6,305 nt of DNA from Bacteroidota bacterium (GTDB lineage Bacteria > Bacteroidota > Bacteroidia > Flavobacteriales > Flavobacteriaceae). The stretch spans positions 1-6,305 of the forward strand of contig JAJRPL010000318.1 in NCBI GenBank assembly GCA_024280815.1. Direction: 5' to 3'. Position 1 is the stretch's first letter. Each line of letters starts with the position of its first letter. A program made the translations under genes and the position numbers. The notes under the pieces are model-generated. The model ran no database searches. It was given only the letters and a program-made list of their open reading frames with translations, and was not told where the DNA came from. This document shows positions 5,987 through 6,305 of the stretch, in pieces.

Positions 5987-6305
5987 CTACACATTAAACC
6001 TAAAGTTCATCAGATCACCATCTTGCACGATATATTCTTTACCTTCTACGGCCAATTTACCCGCTTCTCTTACTTTCTTTTCACCACCAAGCGTTATAAA
6101 ATCTTCATATTTTATAACTTCTGCACGAATAAATCCTTTTTCAAAATCGGTATGAATAACACCCGCAGCTTGAGGTGCTGTATCACCAATATGAATGGTC
6201 CAAGCTCTAACCTCTTTTACACCAGCGGTAAAATAAGTTTGTAAATTTAGCAATTTATAAGCTGCTCTAATTAATTTCGAAGCACCAGGTTCAGTTAAGC
6301 CAATA
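5987..6305 (-). CDS. ychF: YchF, Obg-family ribosome-binding ATPase, C-terminal 105 residues (enters from the right edge)
   Basis: YchF binds the ribosome and hydrolyses ATP in preference to GTP. The visible part is the end of the helical region and the C-terminal TGS domain. The frame is open at the window edge (IGLTEPGASKLIRAAYKLL) and ends with TAG at 5989-5987. Near-invariant family blocks are present: TYFTAGVKEVRAWT, APQAAGVIHTDFEKGF, IRAEVI.YEDF and the terminal QDGD..NFRFNV. The family is about 363 residues, so around 260 residues, including the P-loop, lie outside the window. An apparent start at 6253 is an internal Leu codon and not the real start. No lesion is visible. A degraded copy of this same 3' end lies at 2617-2778. 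Confidence 0.97.
   Translation of the reverse strand, partial: IGLTEPGASKLIRAAYKLLNLQTYFTAGVKEVRAWTIHIGDTAPQAAGVIHTDFEKGFIRAEVIKYEDFITLGGEKKVREAGKLAVEGKEYIVQDGDLMNFRFNV

Noticed and set aside
6023..6244. Plus-strand open frame of 73 codons
   Set aside because: Antisense to the highly conserved ychF end, so the open frame is a by-product of its codon use.

Overview
The window looks like a piece of a Bacteroidota chromosome, most likely a marine member of the Flavobacteriaceae. The evidence is low GC with A/T-ending codons, Bacteroidota-type promoter boxes (TTTG, then TAnnTTTG 21 bases later), Por/type IX secretion (T9SS) C-terminal sorting domains on two secreted proteins, and the flavobacterial style of the tgt and ychF products. 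Every gene I can support lies on the minus strand, so the genes read from right to left.

In transcription order the layout is as follows. (1) 6305-5987 is the last 105 codons of ychF, an intact housekeeping ATPase gene that runs in from the right edge. (2) 5864-4885 is an exported cytochrome c with three heme-binding domains, broken in the third domain by a missing base. (3) 4863-2821 is a secreted fibronectin-III plus right-handed beta-helix protein with a T9SS tail, split by an in-frame TGA at 3511-3513. (4) 2834-2781 is the first copy of a 54-bp perfect repeat. (5) 2778-2617 is a small, diverged remnant of a ychF 3' end. (6) 2528-578 is a secreted pectate-lyase-like (PL1-type) beta-helix protein with a T9SS tail. 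Its signal peptide is out of frame at a run of seven T (minus strand). (7) 591-538 is the second copy of the 54-bp repeat, which carries a good promoter for the next gene. (8) 519-1 is the first 173 codons of tgt (tRNA-guanine transglycosylase), which runs off the left edge.

Two conserved housekeeping genes therefore bracket about 5.4 kb of accessory genes for exported proteins: one periplasmic cytochrome and two probable polysaccharide-binding or polysaccharide-degrading surface proteins. All three accessory genes carry one inactivating-looking lesion each, while the visible parts of tgt and ychF are intact. The order ychF end, T9SS gene, 54-bp repeat, ychF remnant, T9SS gene, 54-bp repeat, tgt looks like a module used twice, and it is the most unusual structural feature here. 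I see no SusC/SusD pair, regulator, transposase, integrase, tRNA, rRNA or CRISPR array. There is no gene-free stretch longer than about 130 bases.
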